DNA of 48,798 nt from Oppiella nova (taxonomy: Eukaryota; Arthropoda; Arachnida; Sarcoptiformes; Oppiidae), in the NCBI GenBank assembly GCA_905397405.1, contig CAJPVJ010000065.1:1-48798 (forward strand), in the 5' to 3' direction. A program made the translations under genes and the position numbers. Position 1 is the stretch's first letter. Each line of letters opens with the position of its first letter. The notes below the pieces were generated by a model. The model made no database searches and was not told where the DNA came from. It saw only the letters and a program-made list of their open reading frames with translations. Positions 26,101 to 35,877 of this stretch are shown piece after piece.

Positions 26101-29100
26101 GATCAATACATGATTCATAAGCCCATTAAAACTTGATATAAAAATTGATTTTCCCCCTATTAACCAAATCGTATTAACAGTAAATTACACCCGTATTAAT
26201 TATATTGCGTCAAAAGTTGGTGCAAAAGTCAAATGAATTGATTGATAAATATATCTATTTATAAATAATTATCATATAAATACAGTATATTATGTAGATC
26301 AATAAATAGCTTTTCAAACATTTACTCAATTAAAGTATGTTTTTATTGAAAACAAATTCTCGACATTTTTGAAGTAATTAAATTCTCAAACTAAATGCTA
26401 AGAAATAAACAAAAATTATGAGCATTACTTTAATGACTAAATAATTATTTAAAACTATAAAGAGTTGTTTACTCTGCGAAATGCTTAAGTGTCACAAACG
26501 GCTAATTAATATATAATTAGAACTTTGAAAATGAACTCAAATTATTGGCCAACAATTGCAGCAATTTTGTCATTAAATTAAATCATCAAATGATTTGTGA
26601 AGCGTTTTTCGCACATTCTTCTCCACTCTCTCCTAACAAATAGTTTTGAAATTTTCAATTTGATTGTTATATTCTATGGAAACTGTTATATACTGTACTG
26701 TATATGTAGTATAAAGTGCAGTGAATTGGCGTGGAGTTGACGAGTGAGGCTGTCATGTCTGTCGGTGCGCTCGACTCCGACTGAAACATGAATTTGCTGT
26801 TTGGCGTAACTTTTGTGAAGCAAAACTTGCAATCGTTTTGTTGAGCTGTTCTTTTGCAGCAATCGATTACAATGTGTTGCATCAATGTCTACCATCTCGC
26901 ACACTATAACTACTATCCAATTGTCTCATATTTTCTGATCGTTTAACTTATTTTTACGTTTCTTTACAATCAATATTTGAATATAACTTATATTCGCTTT
27001 GTTTTCTCTCAGCACTACTCGACGTTATTTCAATTGAATACACATTTTGATCGATTCTTAATTGTAGACAATGTTCTCCAGAATTATAAATAAAGTCAAA
27101 CAGAATATATGTAAACATAAAATACATGAATTGATATATAATTTTCATGTGTATTTGCAATGATATGAAGTGTGGTGTGTATGTTGTGAGCGTTGATTGC
27201 ATTTCATATTATAATGAAATGATGTGAAGCGTAAGCGTATGTAAGAGTCTCTGGAAATGCACTCAAACCGCATCATAACATCACTTCTCAGTTAATCTTC
27301 TATTAAAAAAGTTTTCTTTTGGTTTTAACATAAGTTGAAAGAAAATTTTACAATCAATGAAAGTAAAAGTGATGCCAAACAACAAAAGGGAATTACTGGT
27401 CGGGGAATACAAGGCTTGCAATCTTGTTATTATGCGATATCAAGCAATAACAGAGGCATACATTTGTATAGCCTATGCTTTACTCCACTCTACTCTATAG
27501 CTAATCCATTACATGAATGCAATCGATGCCAGTCATTAGTCAGGAGCCTAATTGGTTACATAATATTTCCTCTTTTCAATCCATATTGAGGTCTCTTTGC
27601 ATCTCTCCCTCCACTCTCTACTGTATATCTCTTTATTGAATGCCTTTTCCTCTTTAAAGTTCTAATAGAGGTAAAGCAATAGCACTGGTATTGTATAGCA
27701 GTAGCGTATGACTCATGAAAACAGTGCTTATTTTCATAGTGAATGAGTAAATCCATTTGAGTAGAGTATGTAAAATGATAGCACATCAAAGGTATACAAC
27801 TTATATAATATACATATACAACATATACACATATATCATGTCTTTGTGCTCTTCATTTCTCCAACTTTTCAATTTGTTTGCAAATCTCTTCTTCTTTTGT
27901 TTTAAATTAATATTTAAATCTTTAAATGTTTTTCACAGCATTCCTGTCATTAAAATAAATATCTCATTAAGAGTTGGGGTGTGTTTTGGTGTTTAATCCT
28001 CACTAAGAGGTGCTTTCACTGAGTGGGAGCCGTGAATGTTTGGCTACTTTTATACATTTTACAGTATATTGTAGTCAATAAGAAAGTATATATCGGCTAC
28101 CCTAACCTCACCCTATTATAAATAATTCAATATTGAGTTCCCAAATAAGAGCAACAAAATCAGTGAAAAGCCTAAACATAGAGCTTAGATATCGTATGGA
28201 ATGAGAAGACTATTAAACAAATGTCTAATAGGTTTAGAGAATAAGTTTTCGATCAAATGCTCTCTAAATATAATAAATAGTTTGAAAACTCAATCAAATA
28301 AATACATATTGAGGTGTGAACTGAATTCGCCGATTCACTCAAACCTATCATTTAGGGCCTTATTGTGGGCCAGTAGTGCTGTACTGTACTGTACAGTAAG
28401 CCAGTGGTAGCCCTGATTCAGCAACGATTGTCATTTGGATTAAAATGAGTCGTGACAGCACTGGCAGCTTAACCAACACACCAGCAAAGGCACACACAAT
28501 GACAATATGAGTGCATATATAAAACCTTAATATAGTTAATGCGAGGCTGAACACTATAAGACGGTATTGGATTCAATATAAAATGTTATTGTCTTGCAAT
28601 TGAAAGCCAATGATCAATGAGCTGAAGCACCAGCTCCTCGATTAGACATCGCATGGGGTGTTCATTGAGGCCCCGATCCCCCACTATATCCCCATACAGT
28701 GCCCATACAGTGCCCTTACAGTGCCATACATTACAGTGACTGAAGTATAGCATAAAAGTAGTGCATATATGACTTGGTGTTGTGCAACAGAGCCTGATTG
28801 CGGGGGACAGACACGACTGCATTGCATTTAAATTGTAGTTTAGTTTGGGTTTGAAAAAGTAATATTCATTACGCGATAATTGCAAATAAAATGAGTTTGA
28901 CTTTTGTTGCGAGACATTTGCTGATATATTTGGTGATATATTAGCCGTCCGTTTGCAGAATCTTTAATACGTTGGGCTAATGGTAGGGATGGAAAGGGAT
29001 GTGAGGCTCGCGATGCGATGACGATTGGCTGTAGTGTTGGTTATATATGTTGTGGCAATGATTGAGCAGTAGTTCAGAGACTGTGAGAATGGAGTGAATT

Positions 29101-32100
29101 GAGTGTGTTTTGAACAAACAGACAGTACAGACACACATCTCATCCATAATGTGCTCCACTTGTGTTAAGATGAATGATAGACCAAAAAAGTAAAGGAAAG
29201 CAAAAGTAAAGCATAACTACAGAAATGGTTGGGCGCTGGCATCAACTCGTCGCACTGAGTGCTCAAAACGTATAGCACCGGAACCCTAAGAGATCTCTGA
29301 ATGCAATACAAAACTACATTATTTCTCATAGACTTTTGAAACGATCAGCAAATTTCATAAAAACACTCATCGCTTCACATATACAACACATTCACAAATA
29401 CAACACTTTTTCCATTTCTCAAAATCATCTCATTTCTGGACTCAAGTCTCACTTCAATATTCATAGCAATACGACATCTCTGTTGGCATTTATGTATTTA
29501 GTGAACCAATAGATTAAAGTTGTCCTCAATTTAAAACACAAACAATTTTCCTCTTTTCTGTCTTTCATTTATATAAGTAATAAAAATCAAAAGTAGTCAG
29601 TAGTGTATGTAATATCGTATATATATCTATACATATAAGTTATTTGAGCACCTATTGGGTGATGTATAAGTGCTGGCAATCTCTTTGCTTGCTTTCATCC
29701 ATTTCCCATCGGTATTACTTTCCCTCAGCTATTATGTAATGATTCTGTATTTCTCTGGTAGTGTAGGTCTGTAGCCATCATTTGTTCCCAAATTTCATAT
29801 TATTTTGTGCGATAAAGATATTTGAGGCGAATGTAATATAACATTCATGCTACCAGTGCTCACATGGATGCCAGTGCTCAGCGCTGTCTGTGCTGTCTCT
29901 ACTTAATTGGATACCATTTGAACTGAACTTTTCTCAAAATAAAGTTTTCAAGCATTAAAGAATTGAAAAACAAACTCATGTTAAGCATAATTTGGCAGAC
30001 AATCTAAATAATGCATTAGTGCTACAAATATGTGGAGTCAATAGTATTTAAAAGTGAATTCAAGTCTGAGAGTTGTCTCAATTGGTCTGACAGTGAAAGT
30101 CAAAGTCATTCGACTCAATCAGTACGAGTCGGTACATGAGCTCAAACTTAAACCATTAAATGGTAAATATATTGTGTATTATTCACACAATAAATAGCAT
30201 TCAATTTCGCATTCAGTGCTGCAGTTGTGAGTTGTTTGGAGTGAAAGCGTTTGAAATGCATTAGAGGTTTGGGTCGAAGAGTTCGTAGGGTTTGTAGAGT
30301 CGGTTAAGTCGGTTGACGGTGGAGACGGCGCTTGTATTTAACATTTTCGCATATATTTCGTGTCTATTCTCCGGCTGATTATGAGCGGCGGAGGCACTTA
30401 ACTGTGAGTTTGTTTGCACTGCGGCACAGGGAGGCTCACAAAAAGCTATTGAGTCTGAATATTTTGAGGACAACTAACTAAATGCTAGACTGATATGCTA
30501 TGTTCTGGTGCACAGATGGGCGTTATAGCAAACTGTCCGCCTTCTCCCAAATTGAAGTACACAATAGTAGACAATATCTGGCAATATATGGTATATTGTG
30601 TACAGAAGTGCTGTGAAGTTGTTCTTAAGTTTGTGCTAAGGCTTCAAAACATCACATCAGAGTCGCTGTGTTTAACGCTTCATTGCATTCAGTCCTTGTT
30701 TTTTGTTGCTCTCAAATAGTGGGCAGTATTGCCGGTACAGCGTGTATACTATTGTATCCCATATTATAACATATTATTGCATATTATGGCACAAAATATC
30801 TCATATTAAAGGCAATACAATGACTGACGATCTGTTCGTATAATAACAATACAATGGATTTGAAGGCAAAACACAGAGAAAGCATTGAAAGCATAGAAAG
30901 CATTCTGTTTTAATGGAAAACAATTGGAGTCAGAAGTAAAGCCCTAAAAGTATAGAGAATTGCATCAAATGAAAGGATCGGATCGGCAATCAATAGCCAA
31001 CTTTTAACAAATGGCTGGACTATCAAAAGCTACGTTTAATAGTTTGGTAGCAATTGGTATAGCGTTAGGCTTTGGGTGAGCTATGAGTTTATATATTGGG
31101 AGCCCTGAAACCTATTACTGGTAGAAGGATGGGTGCATTAATGAACTCCAATTGCTTACTATGGCTTAGAATAGCTTAGAATTGCTCACAACTGCATACA
31201 AGCATACAATGGAAACATTGCTTCCTTTTTGCAGCTCTCACTCAAAATCAATTCACTATCACTACTAAAACTCACAAACTATACGCACGCAATAACAACA
31301 CATCACAGCCTCTCTCTCTCTCTCTCTCTCTCTCCCTCTCTCTCTCTCTCCCCATCAACTGTGAGGCCAACCTATTAGGGCCAACACTGACGCGTGAGCT
31401 AACAATTAAATACATTTTCTTTGCAATCTTTTATGAGTTTTTCCATCACTTAATGGTAACTAAAACTAAATCATATTAACGAAAACCACAATTTTTTCAT
31501 AAAATTTCCATTTATAAACAGTTCTTAAAGTGCTTAACATTTAAATAAATAATAAAAGCATTTAATTTATAAATAGCTTAAATTTTTAAAAAGTGAAAAC
31601 AAATTAAAACTTATTTAAGAAAATAGCTTTTAAAACATAATAAGTGAATAGCTTTATCGGAAACATTGATTTCCACTCACTCTTTGACTTCTTGTGAGGT
31701 TTGGTCAATAAGACGGGTGAATGTGGTTGTGATTTGTCTTGTCCTGGATCTGAATGAAATGAATAGCAGGTGGAGGAGTCGTCATCGTGTTGTTGGTTAT
31801 TATATGCTAATGAAAGCGCAGGTATTAAAAGAGTGGACTTATTTGGTTGCGTTTGTGGCGAATCTGAACTCGACTTCTCATTCAAATCTATCGACGAGTG
31901 ATTGAATGTATTGATTGAAGTGCTCATCAAATGATTAGTATTGGAATTATTGAAGACTTGATTGGAACCCATGGAACCGATGGATCCGATGGACGCGTTG
32001 GAAGCATTGGAATGATTAACTGGAGAATAGCTTCTTCGGTGATCACTGCGCGAGAGGTTAAGTGGCTGATCGTATTGGTGACCATTAATGGCATCGCTAT

Positions 32101-33161
32101 CGCATGACTTTATCTCAATGTCTAATAGCTTTTGTTTTTCGTACACTTTTATCGATTCCTTAACCTTTGCCACAACTCTTGAACTTTTGCCACAATTCTT
32201 GTTATGACTATTATTATTGCGATGAGATTTGGAGCTCCCGTTCACCTGTATATCCAATCCATAGACACAACACAAAGAAAACATTTAAGTTAATCGTTTG
32301 ACTCAAACTCCACTCAACTTTTCTTTTTGCTTGTTTCGCAGCTATTCTGTAGTGAACTGTATATTGAGATTAAAAGCTTTTGCTCACGAAATACCAAATA
32401 TTGCAAAATACTTAACAGCTGTTTGTTAGCACTGCTTGTTAGGGCTCACTCCAGTTCCTCACTATCATAATTGTCTCAATTTTATTGGATTTATAGCTTT
32501 TATTTTATGAATATCTAAATGAATGCCAATAGACAAGCGATGCATATATTTGTTTGTCAGTCATTTGTAATTACCATTAATTATATCAAATTCAAATGAT
32601 AACTAATTTAATACAAAAGCCATTAGAGTTTGTTGGGAACTAATAGATAATGTTATATAATATAAAATATTTGACTGTTTAATAGGTTTTGAATATCTGG
32701 GAAGTGTATGAAGTAATATAAAAAGCAATTACCTGTTTGTGTGATTTGTCAGTCGGGGCTGGAGTGGCAGTAACTGATGACATGCCATTGCTTTTGGATG
32801 ATGTGGTTGTTGATGGTTTGTGTGATAAAGCAGTGGAAGCGTTGGAAGCATTCTCTGTAATTCCAAGAATATCTTGGATGAGATAAGAGGTGGGTTGTTT
32901 TGGAGGCTTTCCATAGACGTGCGGGTGCCAGCTCTGCCAACTCTGCCAACTCTCACCAAAACTCAGTCCATATGCCAATGAGTGGTTGGATTTGTTGGAT
33001 ACATGATTTGCGCTCACATTTGTATTAGTGTTACAATTATTAGTGTTGGCAATGGTATGACTGTTGGCATTCTTATTATGATGACAATTACCAGGATTGC
33101 CAGTATTGGCAACAGTGGTAGTATTGGCACCGGTATTAGCATTGCCTTCCTGTTGCTGCAT
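14990..33161 (-). CDS. NK7.1: NK7.1-type homeobox transcription factor, five-exon gene model
   Basis: Predicted DNA-binding nuclear transcription factor of the NK (ANTP-class) group. The model joins 33161-32733, 32245-31681, 19819-19401, 15794-15777 and 15706-14990, giving 2148 nt or 715 residues plus TGA. Every junction is GT-AG and phases agree (0, 1, 0, 0). Domains: Asn-rich N-terminus; Eh1-like repressor motif [10 protein letters not shown] at residues 92-101; CtBP-type PLNLS at 204-208; basic patches KGVKRKK and KSKKKKAR; homeodomain at 428-487; acidic run at about 631-645. The homeodomain features [29 protein letters not shown] and NRRTKWKKQ, followed by an ISNTEAAD stretch, fit NK7.1 better than NK1, NK6 or Hmx as I know those families. 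The two motifs suggest a repressor (inference). Start choice: an in-frame TGA lies three codons upstream of the ATG. 5' non-coding exons, the promoter and the 3' end are not resolved; an ATTAAA-like signal for this strand lies at 14348-14353. Confidence 0.88.
15707..15776 (-). other. NK7.1 intron 4 (70 nt)
   Basis: Starts GTGAGACTG and ends AATGAATAG. It is AT-rich and close to the lower end of animal intron sizes, in sharp contrast to the 3.6-kb and 11.9-kb introns of the same gene. It contains an in-frame TGA. Confidence 0.85.
15777..15794 (-). CDS. NK7.1: NK7.1 18-nt microexon, homeodomain residues 45-50 (VKIWFQ)
   Basis: The sequence reads AG|GTGAAAATATGGTTTCAG|GTGAGA on the minus strand: six codons, VKIWFQ, with phase 0 on both sides. 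It supplies exactly the recognition-helix residues missing between TETQ at the end of exon 3 and NRRTKWKKQ at the start of exon 5. Without it the homeodomain has no W48, F49 or Q50. A 3606-nt intron lies upstream and a 70-nt intron downstream. Retaining the 70-nt intron brings a TGA into frame after nine codons, so the splice is required. Confidence 0.93.
17437..17468 (+). repeat. (CT)n microsatellite in NK7.1 intron 3
   Basis: Pure CT run, followed by a short GAGAGTGAGTGA stretch that is partly complementary to it. Confidence 0.95.
19091..19120 (+). repeat. 9-bp tandem repeat, 3 copies
   Basis: AATTGTATG repeated three times. Confidence 0.9.
19401..19819 (-). CDS. NK7.1: NK7.1 exon 3 (homeodomain residues 1-44)
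   Basis: This exon encodes residues 332-471. After a basic, Asn-rich start ([10 protein letters not shown]) and a Ser/Asp-rich linker, it enters the homeodomain at K428 and runs through helices 1 and 2 ([22 protein letters not shown]) to TETQ. The donor CAA|GTGAGT falls between homeodomain positions 44 and 45, a common intron position in homeobox genes. The acceptor TTTTTAACAG at 19820-19829 gives the phase needed after exon 2. The alternative TTTGCAG acceptor 10 nt downstream does not. Confidence 0.92.
23121..23175 (+). repeat. (GA)n microsatellite in NK7.1 intron 2
   Basis: GA tract with one GGG interruption. Confidence 0.95.
25095..25130 (+). repeat. 9-bp tandem repeat, 4 copies
   Basis: GATAGTAAG repeated four times with one T for A change. 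Confidence 0.9.
25406..25470 (+). repeat. (GA)n microsatellite, interrupted
   Basis: GA tract with GTG, GGG and GGCT interruptions. The GAGAGAGAGGCT unit occurs twice. Confidence 0.95.
28691..28738 (+). repeat. Short imperfect repeat, CATACAGTGCC type
   Basis: Four near copies ending in ACAGTG, spaced about 11 bp. Confidence 0.75.
30557..30603. repeat. 10-bp inverted repeat with 27-nt spacer
   Basis: GTACACAATA at 30557-30566 pairs with TATTGTGTAC at 30594-30603, inside NK7.1 intron 2. A partial inner stem of CAATAT-like sequence is possible. Confidence 0.5.
31310..31351 (+). repeat. (CT)n microsatellite near NK7.1 exon 2
   Basis: CT tract with one CCC interruption, about 330 bp downstream of exon 2 in intron 2. 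Confidence 0.95.
31681..32245 (-). CDS. NK7.1: NK7.1 exon 2 (CtBP-type PLNLS motif)
   Basis: This exon encodes residues 144-331 plus the first base of codon 332. The acceptor is TATACAG|GTGAAC (phase 0). The donor is AAAGA|GTGAGTGG (phase 1), which fits the AACAG|ATCTTTG acceptor of the next exon and makes an Asn codon across the junction. The reading frame carries Ser/Asn-rich linkers, a basic-acidic [12 protein letters not shown] segment and PLNLS at 204-208, which resembles the PxDLS motif bound by the corepressor CtBP. An [16 protein letters not shown] low-complexity run follows. Without the intron, the frame runs on for 25 codons into non-conserved sequence. Confidence 0.8.
32246..32732 (-). 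other. NK7.1 intron 1 (487 nt)
   Basis: GTAATTGC to GGATATACAG. AT-rich, without repeats or other visible features. Confidence 0.75.
32733..33161 (-). CDS. NK7.1: NK7.1 exon 1 (start codon, Eh1-like motif)
   Basis: This exon encodes residues 1-143. It opens [11 protein letters not shown] and is rich in Asn, Thr and Gly. It then has a short SWQSWQSW repeat and the Eh1-like [10 protein letters not shown] at 92-101, the type of motif that recruits Groucho/TLE corepressors. It ends in a Ser/Thr-rich stretch. The ATG at 33161 is preceded in frame by TGA TCA AAT, so this is the first usable in-frame start. The donor is CAG|GTAATT at 32733/32732, phase 0. A short out-of-frame ATG lies 10 nt upstream and could act as an upstream ORF. 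Confidence 0.85.
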
Positions 33162-34672
33162 ATTTGATCATATGATGAATGCTTGCGAGCGACCAATAGT
33201 TGACTGCTTGTCAGTTCAATAATGGACTCGAAATAGAGTTTCAAAACTTAATAGACGATCACTTTTGGCACAAAACTCTTCTCTTAATTCTTAAGCAATT
33301 ATCTGTTGAGTAAAGAGGAGAGAAAATTGTGCGAAAACACTGTTAGCAATGGTCTGGTATGGATGGTTAGGATGAGCTCTGGGCTCACATTAACAATGAG
33401 TTGTGTGCAATGCTTTTAGCATTAATGCTATGACTATAGCCTTACTGTTGGATACGAAAGCACTTAACAATCGTTAGCACCGATTCCATGTGTATATGAG
33501 AACACTATGAGAATTGTGTAGTCAATAGAGCACTATATGCCTAACGTGTAAATGCTGTAAATGCCAGACAAAGTGAATATATGCCAACACACACACCACT
33601 CATACTCTCTGTGCTCGCGAAATAAAGTTAGTGCTAGAGTTGGGTACGGATAGTGATGTAGTGGTGATATTGTTTGAGTTGTTTGAGTCACTGCAACGGC
33701 AACTTATAACAAGTGAAGCTCACATTCTGGCGTTGGAGGCACTGATGGCAAGCGTTTAGAGACACAGAGCACAGGGATGGCACAAACCGTCGGAGCAAAT
33801 CGATAAGAAAGCGGTTACACTTTAGATGTTAGCTATATTTGCAGCGTTTATATCCATCTATTATAATAGAGCCAAACGTGGCGTCAACACAATATAGCCA
33901 TTGCTTCAACTGTAATGAGCACAGAGAGCACTGAGAGCACAGACAGTCTACAGCATATACAGCACACACAGCATCTCTACTCCACTACCGACTCAGCATC
34001 ACATGTGAAGCAGTTGTGGCTTCAAAATAAGTGACTCTTAATTAGTTCATTCATGTATAGATGTACAGCACATATACCAAACTCTTTACTAGACTTACAC
34101 GAGATATCAGTTATGCTGCACAACCGACAACCAAACCACGACTTAAATATGTTTTATATATTAATAATAGTTTTTCATGATATGATCAATCGTTTTAAAA
34201 TCAATAGCTTTTATCAAAAGCTCACAACAATTTGTTGAAAAGTTAATAAAAGTTTCGTCTGAAGTCTTTTATGAGTGTTGACCCTAATCAAGAAATACAC
34301 AAAAATGGTTATCAATTATAAGAGTAAAATTAATAAACGAGAATTAAATGTATATATATATATATAAATTATATATACTGTATATAATATTTTATATAAT
34401 TGAAGGAATATTTTAAATGAAAGCATCATTATATCATTATAAATAGTAATTCCAAAAACTTGGGTTAAAACAAAACAGATTAAACAAATCAAAGCAAAAC
34501 TTGTCATTAAGACTTAACTACTTTTCAAAATTGTCAAATGATTGCTAATATAAGTTACTGGAAGTTAAGTTAAATTAGAGTTAAGTCATGAGTTGGCAAT
34601 TGAAGAGCGGAGGAGAGAAAAACAAAACTCCAGTAAATGAGTCTATTTTGGATGCAATACCACTAGACTTAC

Positions 34673-34713
34673 GATTGAAATTTGTGACAAAACTGTAGCT
34701 AAACTGCATTACT
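34673..34713 (-). CDS. Possible 41-nt exon, unassigned
   Basis: Bounded by a good acceptor, AATTTCATTCAG, and a consensus donor, C|GTAAGT. One frame reads VMQFSYSFVTNFN (acceptor phase 2, donor phase 1). It is short and AT-rich, so chance is a real alternative. Confidence 0.15.
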
Positions 34714-35534
34714 CTGAATGAAATTCTTTTAACACTTTTGTATTATTCGCTTACACTTGAAGTTTATTAATATATGAAACTTCTCTTGAATTACTTTCAA
34801 ACAAAACACTCTTTTTAATAATAATTTGTTATTTTGTAAGAAAAGAAAAAAATTAGAAATCGCGAGTAATTTATAGTTTTCAGGAATAATTGATATTTTT
34901 GTTTGTTATGGGAGGGAAGTAAAGTGTAAGTCATTATACAATAAATGGTTAGTCGTGTTTGATATGAAATTCATGGCATTGATAGTGAGATAGTGATGGT
35001 GTGATAGACTGATAGCCAAATCAATATTCTGGTAGTTATTCTCATGCGTAGACGTATTACTCCTTTATTTAATGACAATACAAAGCAAAGCATAGTATCA
35101 TAGAGTCGAGTGAAGTAGAGTAGAGTTGTGCAGAGGTTTGTGACTGCAGTAGACTATAAGTAAAGCAGATTTGGTCGTCAGCATAGAGTAAATGTGCTGC
35201 ACTGCCAGCGCTGCAAAAATTAAGTATTAGTTCACTTAAACATTAACTTAGAATATAGCATAACAGACAATAAACTAAATCTAATGCCAATCCATATATA
35301 CTGTGCCTAATGCTCGCCGAATGGCAGAAGCACTTATAAAGAGCATAGCATATAAAGTATGCTCAGGGCATACATGCCATACAACCCATACAAACCCTAC
35401 AAGCCTTACAGTGCCGTATATTCTACTCTACTCCACACTCTATGACTCTATGGTATATTATGCTGAGAATTGTGAACAGAAAAGCACTAAACACTAAAGT
35501 AGACAAAGTTATACTCTTATACAGAGCTTGGGAG

Positions 35535-35536
<2 letters not shown>

Positions 35537-35579
<43 letters not shown>
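35537..35579 (+). repeat. (CT)n microsatellite
   Basis: Pure CT run of about 43 nt. Confidence 0.95.
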
Positions 35580-35581
<2 letters not shown>

Positions 35582-35848
35582 GATTCCCTCATATGAACGG
35601 AATTAACGCATTGATGGCAAATAGAATAGTGAGACACAAACTGTGGCTGAGGGCAGAGCACAGGCTAAGCAGGGGCTGAGCACAGCCACAGCTGCAACAA
35701 CTACACACTCGACTGTATGAGCACTTGGTTTGGCTGAAGTTATAATGTTTCAAAAATTACAGCATCACTACAAGTGGAGGAGGACTGGCATCGCATTCAA
35801 TATATTGCAGATTTCAATGAGATCTCATAACGCATTAAATACAACACA

Positions 35849-35877
35849 TGCCATACTATACCATACCATACCATACA
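35849..35877 (+). repeat. CCATA pentamer repeat
   Basis: Five copies, the first two imperfect. Confidence 0.85.

Larger units (their letters stand above)
19820..31680 (-). other. NK7.1 intron 2 (11861 nt)
   Basis: Bounded by GTGAGTGG and TTTTTAACAG. It is AT-rich and carries GA tracts at 23121 and 25408, a CT tract at 31310, several TACTGTA/TACAGTA clusters and short tandem repeats (25095, 28691). I see no convincing reading frame on either strand. Large first introns of developmental regulators often hold enhancers, but no specific element can be named here. Confidence 0.7.

Noticed and set aside
31666-31905. 79-codon plus-strand frame
   Set aside because: Antisense of NK7.1 exon 2, whose splice phases and motifs support the minus strand.
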